From Przewalskia tangutica (lineage: Eukaryota; Streptophyta; Magnoliopsida; Solanales; Solanaceae): a stretch of 64,000 nucleotides of DNA. Shown piece after piece: positions 1 through 11,309 of the stretch. Every line of letters starts with the position of its first letter. Positions within the stretch are counted from its first letter, which is position 1. Made by a program: the position numbers and the translations under genes. The stretch spans positions 21,995,501 through 22,059,500 of the forward strand of contig CM056732.1 in NCBI GenBank assembly GCA_029844215.1, written 5' to 3'. The notes below the pieces were generated by a model. It was not told the DNA's origin. It saw nothing but the letters and a program-made list of their open reading frames with translations, and made no database searches.

Positions 1-551
1 GGACATGTAACACTCGCACTTATCCGCAACCACATTCTCACGAATAAAATGGATGTTTAGCTCAATATGTTTAGTGCGTTGATGGTTTATCGAATTTCCT
101 GATAAATAGATTGCACTAACATTATCATAGTATACCAGTGTGACTTTTGGAATCGGGAAATAAAGTTCAAGTAACAGATTTCTAATCCAACCTGAGTCGG
201 ACAAAACATTGGCAACAATACAGTATTCTGCTTCTGCACTTGAACGTGATACTGTGGCTTGTCTTTTTTAAGACCATGGAGATTAAATTGTCACCGAGGA
301 AGACACAATAACCAGAGGTGGAGTGTCTGGTGTCCGGACAATCTGCACAGTCGATATCTGTGTAAGTGATAAGCTTGGAAACGGAGGATGAGTAGAGATG
401 TAATCCATAGTCCACAGTGCCCTGAATATATCACACAATGCGTTTTAGAACATGCATATGATCCTCTATCGGATTATGCATAAATAAGCATACTTGTTGT
501 ACTGCATAAGTAATATCAGGCTTGGTGAATGTGAGATACTGCAGAGCTCTT
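1..551 (-). pseudogene. Copia-A RNase H, decayed fragment
   Basis: The best open stretch is at 182-415 minus. It shows the copia RNase H signature of a tyrosine-threonine-aspartate followed by CPDTRHSTSGYCVFLGDNLI, where family members usually read CPDTRRSTSGYCVFLGDNLISW. The frame breaks just after this motif, so the catalytic C-terminal half is scrambled. The DNA from 1 to 545 aligns by eye with Copia-D 60889-61436. In the intact element this domain would degrade the RNA strand of the RNA/DNA hybrid. At 552 the sequence jumps into the Tekay-1 LTR, and copia sequence resumes at 10078. Confidence 0.85.
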
Positions 552-671
552 TGTCACGACCCGAATCCCGGGCCCGCGACTGGTGTCCTACCTGGGCACC
601 CCCCCCCCATATAATACACATGCCAAAATAAGGTAAGAAATACAAAACATTATTTCAACTGGCCAGCCAAG

Positions 672-675
672 CATA

Positions 676-711
<36 letters not shown>
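672..711. repeat. TA dinucleotide microsatellite
   Basis: An alternating TA/AT run with one interruption lies near the 3' edge (minus-strand sense) of the Tekay-1 3' LTR. The equivalent site in the partner LTR (about 8696-8718) is a shorter run, so the tract has changed length since insertion. It creates spurious reading frames rich in Ile and Tyr. Confidence 0.9.
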
Positions 712-712
<1 letters not shown>

Positions 713-1216
713 CTCCTGCAAGTCCAACCCACATATGAATACAAACCTCTAAGAGTTTGGACAAAACAAGTATGGCGGGACAGGGCCCCTCCATATCCCT
801 GAATGTATATAAACCAAAAACAACAGGGATCCGTACCGAAAGATAAGCCTCCGAAGTAATGGAGCTTCCAAAAAAGCTGAACAGAGATCCTAAGAGCGAG
901 GATCACCAAACTGTGTATCTACACCTGCGGTAAGAAATGCAGCCCCCTGAGGAAAGGGGTCAAGACGTAAAGATGTACTCAAGTATGTGAAATCAGCATC
1001 AGAATGAAATCATAACAGTAAAAAACAAAGCTGGAGACATGTATGATAATCAAAATAACAGTACAATTGTGCCTTGTCAATATGAAAGTAATGAGAATCA
1101 ACCTTACCTTTTTTTAAAAGACCATTTCATAATATAAACAGTCATGTCAAAGTCAGGGACACCCGCCCTCAGAATCATTATGCAATTCTAACCATAGGTC
1201 TTAGACCCGCGATATC

Positions 1217-1457
1217 AAAGCTTGCCCGTGGAATTCCTTCATCACTGTCGGCATGCACAAAGTATAATATATAACATGCCCGTGGAATTCCTGCATCTCG
1301 GGAACATGTCATCATAGAGAGCTAGTCCATGGAATAATAATATCACCCGGGAATTGAACCCGCATCATGGCCGCACGCCCACGGAATTCCTTCATCGTGA
1401 AAGCATGTCCATGGAACAATATAGTGGAAGCATGCCCATGGAATTTTTCTATCATGT
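1217..1457. repeat. Degenerate tandem motif array in Tekay-1 LTR
   Basis: Variants of GCATGCCCATGGAATTCCTTCATC recur about six times at irregular 25-60 bp spacing, mixed with CCCGCATCATGG. The partner LTR keeps the first part of the array (about 9227-9430) and then breaks off into the deletion. The array sits at the same relative place as the tidy tandem arrays of the LARD and solo LTRs. Confidence 0.7.
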
Positions 1458-2956
1458 AAGCACGTCCAAGTAAATAACACAATAAGATGACCGATCCTCC
1501 AATGAGGGACGCGGTGGTATAGAGATATAACACTTTGCACGAAAGGCTATCATGAGCGAACATATGCAAGTTCAAATACTCTTTGACTCTCACTAGAACA
1601 TGTGAAATGAACTATCACTTTATAAACTCGACACTTTCATTTCAAGTAATATTAAGGACTTGAACCCCAAAAGTACTATCACTCGTAGTATCAAGACACT
1701 TCCTTGTTTAACGATCAAGTAAACTGGTAACTTCCAAATCGGGTACTATAATGAATCTGATTTCATTTAAAACTTGTACGTCCACCGTACTACACATTTT
1801 TATAAGGTTCATGCTCAAAGAAAGATAGGAAGAGTCCACATACCTTTTCGGCTAATCCACACGCTAAGTAGAATACGCCGCACGTAGAATGTCAACCTAT
1901 AACGACAATAATACGTCTATCAACTTCTAGCTTTCTAAGGTAGAATGATACTAAGTAAAAAGGTCTCTTATTCTACGAAAAATTGGGCAGCACTTCTCCT
2001 GTTTCTACGTACTTTTCCACCTTTTCCAAGACCCGATTTCAACAACCAATAAGCCACACTTAAGGGCATAACCAAAAGTTAACCAAAGGGGATTACACGC
2101 CTAACTTGACGTGTAAAATTCAGCCCCTTAATTTACCAAAACAGTCCACTAAAATCAGTTCATAGTCCAATGTAAAAACAGTCCTTTAGTCCGCTAAAAT
2201 AGTCCACTAATACAGTCCATTAGTACAGTCCTTTAGTTGATGTTCTCGGCCTACTACTACAATAAAAAATTGTCCAGTTTTCGGCTAGCATGCCAAAACT
2301 CTTTCCATAACTTCTTATAATCCAACTTATATTCCAACACTTTTATATAAGTTATATTAACTTGTTAACAACAAGATTCCTTCATGTCAACATGTAATAG
2401 GTAATGTTTATCAACAACAATATCCAATGAATCCGACAACGCCAAACTTGTCCAAAATCGGCTAACATGCCAAGATTGTGACATGTACTTCTTATTCTCC
2501 ATTTTTTTAATCACAAGTCCATCCATTAACCATTACAACATGTAATATCTAGTTACATTAAGAGGACAAATGATCCTTACCTCAAATATGCCCAAAAATA
2601 ACCCAAGTTAAAAGTCGATCCTTAGCATATATTAGCTCCTAATATTCAAGTTCCAATCCACAATATGCAACCCTTAGAAGCTCATAACCAACTTCTCTTC
2701 AAGTTTCAACACCAAAGTTGAAGAACACCTTAAGTTTTCAAGGTACAACTCAAGGCTCAATGGGGTATTTTCGGGGTTTAAGGGGTTGTCCAGGCTTAGT
2801 ACTCCACTAGGGATCTTAGTCTTGAGTTTGAGGATTTAACATGAAGGATTGAAGAATTTTTGTTTTTGGATTTGGGCCTTGGCCGAGAGCTCTTAAGGAG
2901 AGGGGTATATTTTTGCCTTGTGAAATATGGCTAAGTGTAGATTAAGTCTTGCACCC

Positions 2957-2971
2957 TCTATGTATATATAA
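2957..2971 (-). promoter_or_regulatory. Putative TATA box of Tekay-1 LTR
   Basis: On the minus strand the sequence reads TTATATATACATAGAGG, a good plant TATA context, about 480 nt into the LTR. The same block is conserved in the partner LTR near 9617-9631. It would place U3 at about 0.5 kb and leave a very long R-U5 leader. Transcription has not been shown; this is position and motif only. Confidence 0.5.
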
Positions 2972-3084
2972 TGTATCACAAGGGGGGAGATCATGACAAG
3001 TGTATGGACAAGTGGATGTGGGACCCATGTCCACTTGTCCTCCTTCAACAAATATCTAAGTCAAATAGTCAAACCAAGACAAGT

Positions 3085-3101
3085 GGGGGGGGGGGGGGGG
3101 G
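3085..3101. repeat. Run of 17 guanines
   Basis: An uninterrupted G17 tract lies in the Tekay-1 3' LTR. The same place in the partner LTR (about 9733-9736) has only GGGG, so the run is an expansion specific to this copy, or an assembly slip. Confidence 0.9.
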
Positions 3102-3442
3102 TGACACGTGTTACCCTCCTATTGGTCCAAATTATTTCTTCCCCCAAAATATCTATAATTGGTCAAAATATTTCGAAACCTTGTGGGCCCCACAAAATCG
3201 TAAAATTCTCTGGTGGGCCCCACATGGCCAAATCCGAGACTTGAAAATCCAAACATTCAATATACTCTATGAATCCCAAATACCAAATTTGAGAATTAAA
3301 TTCCAATTAATAGATCTTTTTCCTTCACGAGGTTCGGAAGATTTTTCTTAGAAAAAAGAAATCTTTCTTTCGTTCCAAATTTAACGTCTTATTTTCTCAC
3401 GTACGCTCTCATATACATGTCTTGGAACTACGGGATGTAACA

Positions 3443-3455
3443 TTCTCCCCCCCTT
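3443..3455 (-). other. Polypurine tract of Tekay-1
   Basis: Immediately upstream of the 3' LTR in the minus-strand sense the sequence reads CTAAGGGGGGGAGAA, ending against TGTTACA. That position and composition are those of the plus-strand primer site of a Ty3/gypsy element. The LARD has a matching CTAAGGGAGGAAGGA at 26816-26830. Confidence 0.85.
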
Positions 3456-3619
3456 AGAAATATTCGTCTTGAATGTTAATACTAAGTTCAATCTAAATAG
3501 ATATCGGCATAGTCCCCTTTAACTATACCCAACACAATCAAATATGCCACACATGACCACAATATAACACTCATGTATATACGTCAATCAAAATAGACAA
3601 GTAGGGCAACGAATTACCT

Positions 3620-3803
3620 GTAGGTGTAGGGAACAAGTGAGGATACTTCTTCATCATGTCCTCTTCTGCTTCCCAAGTCATCTCTTCTCTATTATCATTC
3701 TGTCACAAGACCTTGACGGAGGCCACATTCTTAGTCCGTAATCGTCTGATCTGGCGATCAAGTATAGCTATAGGACTCTCCTCATACGATAACTCCTTTA
3801 TCA
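3620..3803 (-). pseudogene. Chromodomain remnant at the integrase C terminus
   Basis: Past the stop that ends the integrase frame, the same minus-strand frame continues with ELSYEESPIAILDRQIRRLR, then ASVKVL, a TGA where family members have Trp, and finally TWEAEEDMMKKYPHLF. This is the usual Tekay/Del chromodomain tail. In working chromoviruses it tethers integrase to heterochromatin marks. Here one stop separates it from integrase and another falls inside it, at the expected VLWRN motif. Confidence 0.8.
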
Positions 3804-4941
3804 CTCAGACATCATCAACTGGGAAGACTCTGGAAGGATCTCCGATATACTTTCGTAACATAGAAATATGGAAGACTGGATATACCGCTTCCAAATCGGA
3901 TGACAGATCAAACTCATAGGCAACCTTGCCTACTCTGCGGACAATCTGGTAAGGCCCAATGTACCTCGGGCTGAGCTTCCCCTTCTTACCAAACCTCATC
4001 ACACCTTTTATGGGTGACACCTTCAAGAAAACCCAATCGTCAAGCTGAAACTCCAAGTGTCGATGCCAATTATCTGCATACGGCTTCTGTCGACTCTGGG
4101 CTGCTAATAACCTCTCCTGGATAAGCTTCACCTTATCCACAGCCTGCTGAATCAAGTCTGGGCCTACTAAAGTAGCCTCGCCAACATCAAACCAACCAAT
4201 CGGCGACCTACACTTCCTTTCATATAAGGCCTCATACGGGGCCATCTGAATACTGAAATGGTAGCTGTTGTTATAAGCAAACTCAACAAGAGGCAAATGA
4301 TCCTCCCAACTACCCCTGAAATCAATAATGCAGGCCCTCAGCATATCCTCAAGTGTCTGGATAGTACGCCGCCGCTCGCTGGCCGTCGAGGGTGAAATGC
4401 GATCGAGATTCACTTGTGTCCCCAACCCCTTCTGGAAAGACCTCCAGAAGCTAGTCATAAACTGAGCCCCTCGGTCTGATATAATAGATGTAGGAACCCC
4501 GTGCAGTCTCACAATCTCCCTGATATAAAGCCTAGCATAATCCTCAGCCGAGTAAGTAGTCCTGACCGGAAGAAAATTGGCTGATTTCGTCAACCTGTCA
4601 ACTATAACCCAAATGGAGTCACTCTTCCTCTGAGTACGTGGTAACCCTGTAACAAAATCCATGTTAATCACCTCACACTTCCACGTCGGGATCTCTATCG
4701 TCTGTAATAAACCACCAGGTTTGTGGTGTTCAACCTTGACCTGCTGATAATTCGGATACTGAGCAACGAACCCTGTTACGTCCCTTTTTAGGCCATCCCA
4801 CCAATACACACATCTGAGGTCATAGTACATCTTAGTCGACCCCAGATGAATAGAGTAACGAGTATTGTGTGCCTCCCCTAGAACCTGCTGACGAAGTCCT
4901 TCAACATCGGGTACACACAATTTACCATCATACAATAGCAC
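3804..4941 (-). pseudogene. Tekay-1 integrase
   Basis: The open frame gives about 378 residues covering an H2C2 zinc domain, the DDE core and the C-terminal GPY-like region (RYIGPYQIVRRVG). The core aspartates are visible in MDFVTGLPR and ISDRGAQF, and the glutamate is in SERRRTIQTLEDML. The zinc domain is damaged: the two cysteines expected in CPNC read as tyrosines (QYPNYQQ), which would prevent zinc binding. The enzyme would insert the cDNA into the host genome. The frame is closed upstream by stops separating it from RNase H, so no full Pol could be made. Confidence 0.9.
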
Positions 4942-5022
4942 CCCATCAAATGAGATCTCAAAAAAAGTCTTCTCCTTTCAGAGAGTCGCATCTCGATACC
5001 GTACCAGAACCGGATCCTCATA

Positions 5023-5727
5023 CTATAGCCTCTTCACCTCCTCTACGATAGAAGACTCGACAACCTCTCGAATCCGAACTCCACTATCACCGGAATCAAT
5101 CAACCGAATCCCAAGGCTCGCTAACTGATGAATCTCACGAACCATATCCATTCTATCTGGCTGCACATCGGTCAGACTACCTATAGATCGACGACTAAGA
5201 GCATCTGAAACCACATTGACTTTCCATGGGTGGTATAGAATATCAACATCATAGTCCTTAAGCAACTCTAACCACCGTCTCGGCCGCAAGTTCAGCTCCT
5301 TCCGTCTGAAGATATACTGGAGGCTTTTGTGGTCTGTATAAATATCCACATGAACACCATATAAGTAATGCCTCCAAATCTTCAAGGCATGAATAACGGC
5401 CGCCAACTCCAAATCGTGTGTAGCATAATTTCTCTCGTGCTTCCGGAGCTGTCGGGACGCATAGGCTATAACCTTACCGTGCTGCATCAACACACAACCT
5501 AGCCCGACACCCGAAGCATCACAATAAACCACATAACCCTCTAATCCCTCGGAAAGAGTAAGAACTGGAGCCATCGTCAACTTCAATAACTGGAAGCCCT
5601 TCTCACAAGCATCCGTCCATTGGAACTTAGTCGCTTTCTGAGTCAGCCTAGTCAAAGGCGCTGAGATCGAAGCGAACTTTTCCACAAATCTCCGGTAATA
5701 CCCAGCAAGCCCCAAAAAGATGCGCAC
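5023..5727 (-). pseudogene. Tekay-1 RT thumb and RNase H domain
   Basis: The frame begins in the RT thumb/connection (FLGLAGYYRRFVEKFASI, LTRLTQK) and runs through RNase H with YCDASGVGLGCVL, the HERNYATHDLELAAV glutamate block, the YTDHKSLQYIF aspartate block and the VVSDALSRR ending. All expected RNase H acidic residues appear present. It overlaps the upstream RT frame by 76 nt in another frame, so a frameshift inside the RT/connection separates them. The frame ends at VEEVKRL, just short of the integrase zinc domain. Confidence 0.9.
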
Positions 5728-6391
5728 CTCCGTCGATGTAGTAGGTTAGGCCAAGTCTTCACCGCCTCAATTTTCACCGTATCAACCCAAATACCGTCGG
5801 CCCCGATAATGTTCCCCAAGAATGCCACTGAGGCCAACCAGAACTCGCACTTCGAAAACTTGGCATATAACTGCCGGCTCTGGAGGACTCCAATTACCGT
5901 CCTCAAGTGATCCTCATGCTCCTGCTCCGAGCGAGAATAAACCAGGATGTCATCAATGAATACTATAACAAACGTATCCAGAAATGGCTTGAACACACGA
6001 TTCATCAAATCCATGAATACCGCTGGAGCATTAGTCAACCCGAAAGACATCACCCTGAACTCATAATGCCTATACCGGGTCCTGAATGCAGTTTTCGGGA
6101 TATCTGCCTCTCTAACTCGTACCTGATGATAACCGGACCGCAGGTCTATCTTGGAGAAACACTTCGCACCCTGCAACTGATACAACAAATCATTAATCAT
6201 TGGGGAGGATACCTATTCTTGATGGTTACCTTGTTCAACTTCCTGTAGTCAATACACATACGCAACGTCCCATTCTTCTTCTTTACAAATAATACTGGCG
6301 CTCCCCACGGAGAAGTACTAGGTTTAATAAAGCCTTTCTCCAGCAAGTCTCTTAGCTGGTCCTTCAACTCCCTCAACTCAGCAGGTGTCAT
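5652..6391 (-). pseudogene. Tekay-1 reverse transcriptase
   Basis: Two overlapping frames make up the RT. The first (6391-6197) holds the finger region with GFIKPSTSPWGAPVLFVKKK and LRMCIDYRKLNK. The second (6200-5652) holds the palm with FSKIDLRSGYHQ, the catalytic VFIDDILVYS (FIDD codons at 5949-5960) and FLGNIIGADGI. The catalytic aspartates are intact. A frameshift near 6197-6200 splits fingers from palm, and another near 5750 ends the palm frame. In a live element this enzyme copies the genomic RNA into cDNA. Confidence 0.92.
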
Positions 6392-6451
6392 TCTGTACGG
6401 AGGAATAAATATCGGTCGAGTATCTGGCAGAACATCAATACATAACTCTAT

Positions 6452-7480
6452 CTACTGCTCTGGTGGAATACCTGGGAGATCATCAGGGAAGACATTTGGG
6501 AATTCACTAACAACCAGAACCGGCTGAAGAACTGGTACCTCAGCCTCCGTATCGAACACCCGAATAAGATGGTAGATATAACCCTTCTGAACCATCTTCC
6601 TGGCCTTGAGGTAAGAAATAAACCTACCCCTCGGCGACGCAGTATTCCCTTTCCACTCAATAAACGGCTCACCGGGAAACTGGAATCGAACCAATCTCTC
6701 TCTACAGTCAACATTGGCATAATAAGAAGCCAACCAGTCCATACCCATAATGACATCAAAATCTGTCATATCCAACTCTATCAAGTCCGCTAGGGTCTGA
6801 CGATTATATATAATCACCGGGCAATTCTTATATACCCGCTCAGCTACCACCCAATCACCCACTAGTGTAGCTACCTCAAAAGGTTCTATAGAATCAGGTT
6901 CTATTCCTATTCTACCAGCAACAAGAGGAGATATATAGGACAATGTAGAACCCGAATTTATCAAAGCATAAATGTCACAGTATGAAATCAATAATATACA
7001 TGTGACGACATCCGGCGAAGTCTCCTGGTCGTGCCGACTGGCCAAGGCATAAATGTGGTTCGAAGGATTGCTAGAACTAGGACCTCTGCCGCAGCCTGCT
7101 GACCCGTGAACACCCTGCCCTCCGGGGCGCATAATCACAGTAGATGATGACACGACAACTGACCCTGTAGGCTGTGCCATACTACCCGTGCCGCCTCTGG
7201 TCGGACAATCCCTCGCCAAATAGCCCTGACGGCCGCAAGAATAACATGCTCCCAAAGTAGAACGACACTCCCCAAAATAGGACCTACCACATCTAACACA
7301 CCGAGGAAAGGGTGGCCTTATCTGGCTAGCACTCCTAAACATCTGCGAACCTGCAACCCTGACATGCTCCCGAATACCCCGGATGATCAAACCTCCTGCC
7401 AGAAGACTGTGGAGGAGTACTCTATGCTGTATGAGATGTATACCTAGACTGTTGTCGAGGCTGCCCGCCTCGAAAGTCAC
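6452..7480 (-). pseudogene. Tekay-1 zinc knuckle and aspartic protease
   Basis: The 342-residue frame opens in the C-terminal Gag region and has a CCHC-like knuckle (CYSCGRQGYLARDCP), a Gly/Ser-rich linker and a retropepsin-like domain. The protease active site, normally an LID-x-GST motif, reads ALINSGSTLSYISP: the catalytic Asp is Asn. Downstream come FDVIMGMDWLASYYANVDC and a lead-in to RT (FPDDLPGIPPEQ). The family uses this protease to cut Gag-Pol. With Asp to Asn, this copy should be inactive even if translated. Confidence 0.9.
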
Positions 7481-8354
7481 ATGAAAACCCTATCGTATTG
7501 GCCCTGTTTGGCTGATCTCTATCAAGCCGTCGACCTCTATGTCGCTCCTCGACCCCCTGTGCATACGCCTGAATACGGGCAATGTCCATGCTAGACTGAA
7601 AAGCTACAGCCATGCATCCATCAGTCAGATAATGGTCCAGCCCCACTACGTATCGGTGCACTCTATTTGTCATGTCCGCTACTATAGTGGGTGCATACCG
7701 AGCCAACGAGTCAAACTCTAGGCTATACTCTCTAATAGTCCTCCCACTTTGCCTCAACATCAAGAACATATCAACCCGGGCCCTCCTCATCTCAGGAGGC
7801 AAGAAGTGATCAAGAAAGGCCTCCGTGAACTCGTCCCATATAGCTGGAGGAGCACCCTCGCCCCTGGACAACTCCCATGACTCAAACCAGTTAACTTCCA
7901 CATCGCGCAACCGGTAAGAAGCCAAAATGACCGACTCGGTTTCCGATGTCTTAATCACCCTCATCGTCCGCTGGATCTGGCGAATGAACTCTTGAGGATC
8001 ATCCTCAGACCTCGACCCGTAAAACTCTGGCAGACTGCAACCCAGAAAGTCTCGAACCCTCAAACTGTCTGCTATGGGGTTAGCTACCGGCCCATGTCTA
8101 TAAGTCTGTCCTGCTACTATCCTGGCCAGTAGCTGCATTGTATCTCTGTACTCTTTATCCTTCGCCTGGCCGAGGAACTGAGGCTCAATCAAGCCTCTGG
8201 AGCTTCCGCTCTAAGCTCCTTCGGTGATAGCGTGAGTAACTAGCCGATAAATGCGCCACATCCGCATAGGCGGGCTGTGCCTCGTAACTCTGCGTCAGTG
8301 GAAGCTCATCACTGACTTGCCCTTCTAGGCCGTTGTTGTCTTCCGTGGAGGCAT
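7422..8354 (-). pseudogene. Tekay-1 gag (capsid)
   Basis: The main open stretch (8192-7422, 256 residues) carries the retrotransposon gag fold signature with DDPQEFIRQIQRTMRVI, SWELSRGEGAPPAIWDEFTE and FLDHFLPPEMRRA. An upstream ATG at 8354 is followed by PPRK, the usual start of this Gag type, but a stop follows within about ten codons, so I take 8354 as the ancestral start. Gag would form the virus-like particle that packages the RNA. The frame overlaps the knuckle/protease frame by about 60 nt, implying a frameshift near 7450. Confidence 0.88.
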
Positions 8355-8542
8355 AACTGATACATAAGAATACTTCAAAGAGGGATCAATCTAATAACAC
8401 ACCTCTACTGCACGATCTCAGAATGAGAAAAATGGAAACCAATCCTAAATATAATGTAGCCTCATGTTTATAGGTGTGGTGCACAACACACCGATAACTA
8501 AGACTCTACTAGACACAGTCTGTAGACAATTTCAAGGACTAA

Positions 8543-8556
8543 CTGCTATGATACCA
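8543..8556 (-). other. Primer-binding site of Tekay-1 (tRNA-Met type)
   Basis: Minus-strand TGGTATCATAGCAG lies four bases inside the 5' LTR. It matches the initiator tRNA-Met 3' end (TGGTATCAGAGC) with one mismatch. The LARD has the exact TGGTATCAGAGCAG at the same offset, so both use the same primer. Confidence 0.85.
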
Positions 8557-8560
8557 CTTT

Positions 8561-10077
8561 TGTCACGACCCAAACCCCGGCCCCGCGACTGGTGTCCTAC
8601 ATGGTCACCCCCTCTATTTCCTTCACACCCCATATAATACACAGGCCAAAATAAGGTAAGAAGGACAAAACATTATTTCAATTGGCCAACCAAGCATATA
8701 TATATATATATATATATAACTTTCGTAAGTCCAGCCCACATATGAATACAGACCTCTAAGAGTTTGGACAAAACAGCTATGATGGGACAAGGCACCGCCA
8801 TACCATGAATGTATATAAACCTACAACAACAGGGATCCATACCGAAAGATAAGCCTCTGAAGTAATGGAGCTTCCCAAAAAGCTGAACAGAGATCCTAAG
8901 AGCGAGGATCACCAAACTGTGTATCTACACCTGCGACATGAAACGTAGCCCCCCGAGGAAAGGGGGTCAGTACGAAAGATGTACCAAGTATATGAAACTA
9001 AAAGTACTGTAATAAAATCGTAACAGTCAAAAACAAAGCCGGAGACATGTATGATAATCAAAATAACAGTACAACTGTGCCTTGTCAATATGAAAGTAAT
9101 GAGAATCAACCTTACCTTTTTTTAAAAGACCATTTCATAATATAAACAGTCATGTCAAAGTCAGGGACACTCGCCCTCAGAATCATTATGCAATTCTAAT
9201 CATGGGTCTTAGACCCGCGATATCAAAGCGTGCCCGTGAAATTCCTTCATCACTATCGGCATGCACAAAGTATAATATATAACATGCCCATGGAATTCCT
9301 GCATCTCGGAAACATGTCATCATGGAGAGCTAGTCCAGGGAATAATAATATCACCCGGGAATTGAACCTGCATCATGGTCGCACGCCCAAAGAATTCCTT
9401 CATCGTGAAAGCATGCCCATGGAACAATAAGGATTGAAGGGGTTGTCTAGGCTTAGTACTCCACTAGGGATCTTAGTATTGAGTTTGAGGATTTAACATG
9501 AAGGATTGAAGATTTTTTGTTCTTGGATTTGGGCCTTGGTCGAGAGCTCTTAAGGAGGGGTATATTTTTGCCTTGTGAAATATGGCTAAGTGTAGATGAA
9601 GTCTTGCACCCTCTATGTATATATAATGTATCACAAGGGGGGAGATCATGACAAGTGTATGGACAAGTGGATGTGGGACCCATGTCCACTTGTCCTCCTT
9701 CAACAAATATCTAAGTCAAATAGTCAAGACAAGGGGTGACACGTGTTACCCTCATATTGTTCCAAATTATTTCTTCCCCCAAAATTTCTATAATTGGTCA
9801 AAATATTTTGAAACCTTGTGGGCCCCACAAAATCGTAAAATTATCCGGTGGGCCCCACATGACCAAATCCGAGACTTGAAAATCCAAACCTTCAATATAC
9901 TCTATGAATCCCAAATACCAAATTTGAGAATCAAATTCCAATTAATAACCCTTTTTCCTTCACGAGGTTCGGAAGATTTTCCTTAGGAAAAAGAAATCTT
10001 TCTTTCATTCCAAATTTAACGTCTTATTTTCTCACGTACGCTCTCATATATATGTCTTGGAACTACGGGGTGTAACA
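8561..10077 (-). repeat. Tekay-1 5' LTR (1517 bp, internally deleted)
   Basis: The LTR runs from TGTCACGACC to TGTAACA. It aligns with 552-1430 of the 3' LTR and then, at about 9430, jumps to the equivalent of 2770-3442. The missing 1.34 kb includes the splice-donor-like motif and half of the motif array. Promoter-proximal sequence with the TATA-like block (about 9617-9631) is retained. Because reverse transcription makes both LTRs alike, this loss must post-date insertion. Confidence 0.93.
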
Positions 10078-11106
10078 CTCCTGCTAGGTTGCAGTATAAT
10101 GTGGGATCGGCAAATGGTTTGCTTGAGGTGTCACTCAATTTAGACATGGTGTCTATCGAAGTTGCCGAAGGTTTGCAAGATGACATTCCAGCTCGTTCAA
10201 TAATCTCAGATACATACTTCTTCTGGAAGAGAAATAATCGACCGGCTTGTCGTGTCACATCAATTCCTAGAAAGTAGTGGAGTGGACCAAGATCATTCAT
10301 AGCAAATTCGGAACCAAGCTGTGACATAATACTACGAAGAGAGTATGATGATGTTGTTAGGATGATATCATCCACATATAAAAGAAGATAAGCAATATTA
10401 TTACCCTGACGATAAATAAAGAGAGAATTATCAGAACGACCGTGAGAAAACCCAATTTATGACACAAAATCTGCAAACCGCTTATACCATGCCCTGATGG
10501 GCTACTTTAGTCCATATAATGACTTATTGAGCAAACCCACATGATTAGGATATTTGGGATCTCTATATCCCAATGGTTGGTGCATGTAAACAGTTTCATT
10601 GAGGTGTCCATGAAAGAAGACATTTTTGACATCCAATTGATGAAGGGGCCATCCTTTGAGAGAGATATGATGAGAACTGTTCTGATAGCTGCCAGTTTGA
10701 CCACTGGGCTGAACGTTTCCCCATAATCTATACAAATCTATTGTGTCTTCCCATCACCTACAAGACGGCCGCTCAAAAGTTCCATCAGAATTTCCTTTAT
10801 GATTGAAATTCCATATAGATCAAATTATATTAGCATTAGATGGACGAGGTACTAAATCAATGTTCTATTTTTAATTAGAGCATGATATTCATTATCCATG
10901 GCCATTTTCCAATTCGAGTCTTTTAGAGCAGACACTAGGTTACGAGGTAAATATGATTTCGAGAATTGGGTGTAGGCTATATTTGATATTGAGTTTGACA
11001 ATTCCATGTTGACTACGGGTGACCGGAAGAGTGGCATGGCCAGTGTACGGTACGCCACTGGCCGAGAGTGAGGCAATGGAATGGACTCCAATGCCTAGTG
11101 GGTTGT
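10078..11106 (-). pseudogene. Copia-A reverse transcriptase
   Basis: Three broken frames cover RT. 11091-10852 is the linker and start of RT (SALKDSNWKMAMDNEYHAL). 10735-10502 carries QLDVKNVFFHGHLNETVYMH and KSLYGLK. 10375-10078 carries the catalytic loop and GPLHYFLGIDVTRQAGRLFL. The YVDD codons (10367-10378) are intact. A stop replaces a residue near 10460 and a frameshift lies near 10700. The frame recorded past 10078 is Tekay-1 LTR. On the other side the sequence stops at the Athila-1 target duplication GTTGT (11102-11106). Without the two insertions this would join RNase H at 551 and the integrase-side linker at 19322. Confidence 0.88.
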
Positions 11107-11309
11107 TGATCGGTGTATTTTATATACACCTTTTGAGTCATTTTTAGTTAGTCTTTTGCCCATTTTTGTACAAATACGTGTCGTCTTAGGATAAATTTTC
11201 TTTCTTTTTAGTCATATTGGTTTAAAGTGGCTCATTGGTGGAAAAGGATCAAAAAGAGGGCAGAAATAGAGGTTCCAGAGCTCAAAAAGCGAGAAAGTTG
11301 GCAAACCGG

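Larger units (their letters stand above)
552..3442 (-). repeat. Tekay-1 3' LTR (2891 bp)
   Basis: The LTR starts at TGTCACGACC and ends at TGTAACA. It is the full-length copy: its partner at 8561-10077 lacks about 1.34 kb that corresponds to roughly 1431-2770 here. It holds a TA microsatellite (672-711), a degenerate array of GCATG/CCATGGAATTC motifs (about 1217-1457), a splice-donor-like motif (1836-1846), a run of 17 G (3085-3101) and a TATA-like stretch on the minus strand (about 2957-2971). Short reading frames inside it show no protein family. Confidence 0.93.
552..10077 (-). mobile_element. Tekay-1: Ty3/gypsy chromovirus (Tekay/Del-like), complete with both LTRs but inactive
   Basis: A complete 9.5-kb element is bounded by terminal TGTCACGACC (plus strand at 552) and TGTAACA (ending 10077). 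It is flanked by the 5-bp target duplication CTCTT (547-551) and CTCCT (10078-10082), with one mismatch. The undisturbed site in Copia-D reads GCTCCTG, which confirms the original. On the minus strand the order is 5' LTR (10077-8561), tRNA-Met-like PBS, gag, zinc knuckle and protease, RT, RNase H, integrase, chromodomain remnant, polypurine tract and 3' LTR (3442-552). The integrase tail and chromodomain sequence match the Tekay/Del chromovirus type by family knowledge. At least two frameshifts and several stops disable it. Confidence 0.95.

Noticed and set aside
3656..3919. Plus-strand frame of 87 residues
   Set aside because: Antisense shadow of the chromodomain and integrase end of Tekay-1.
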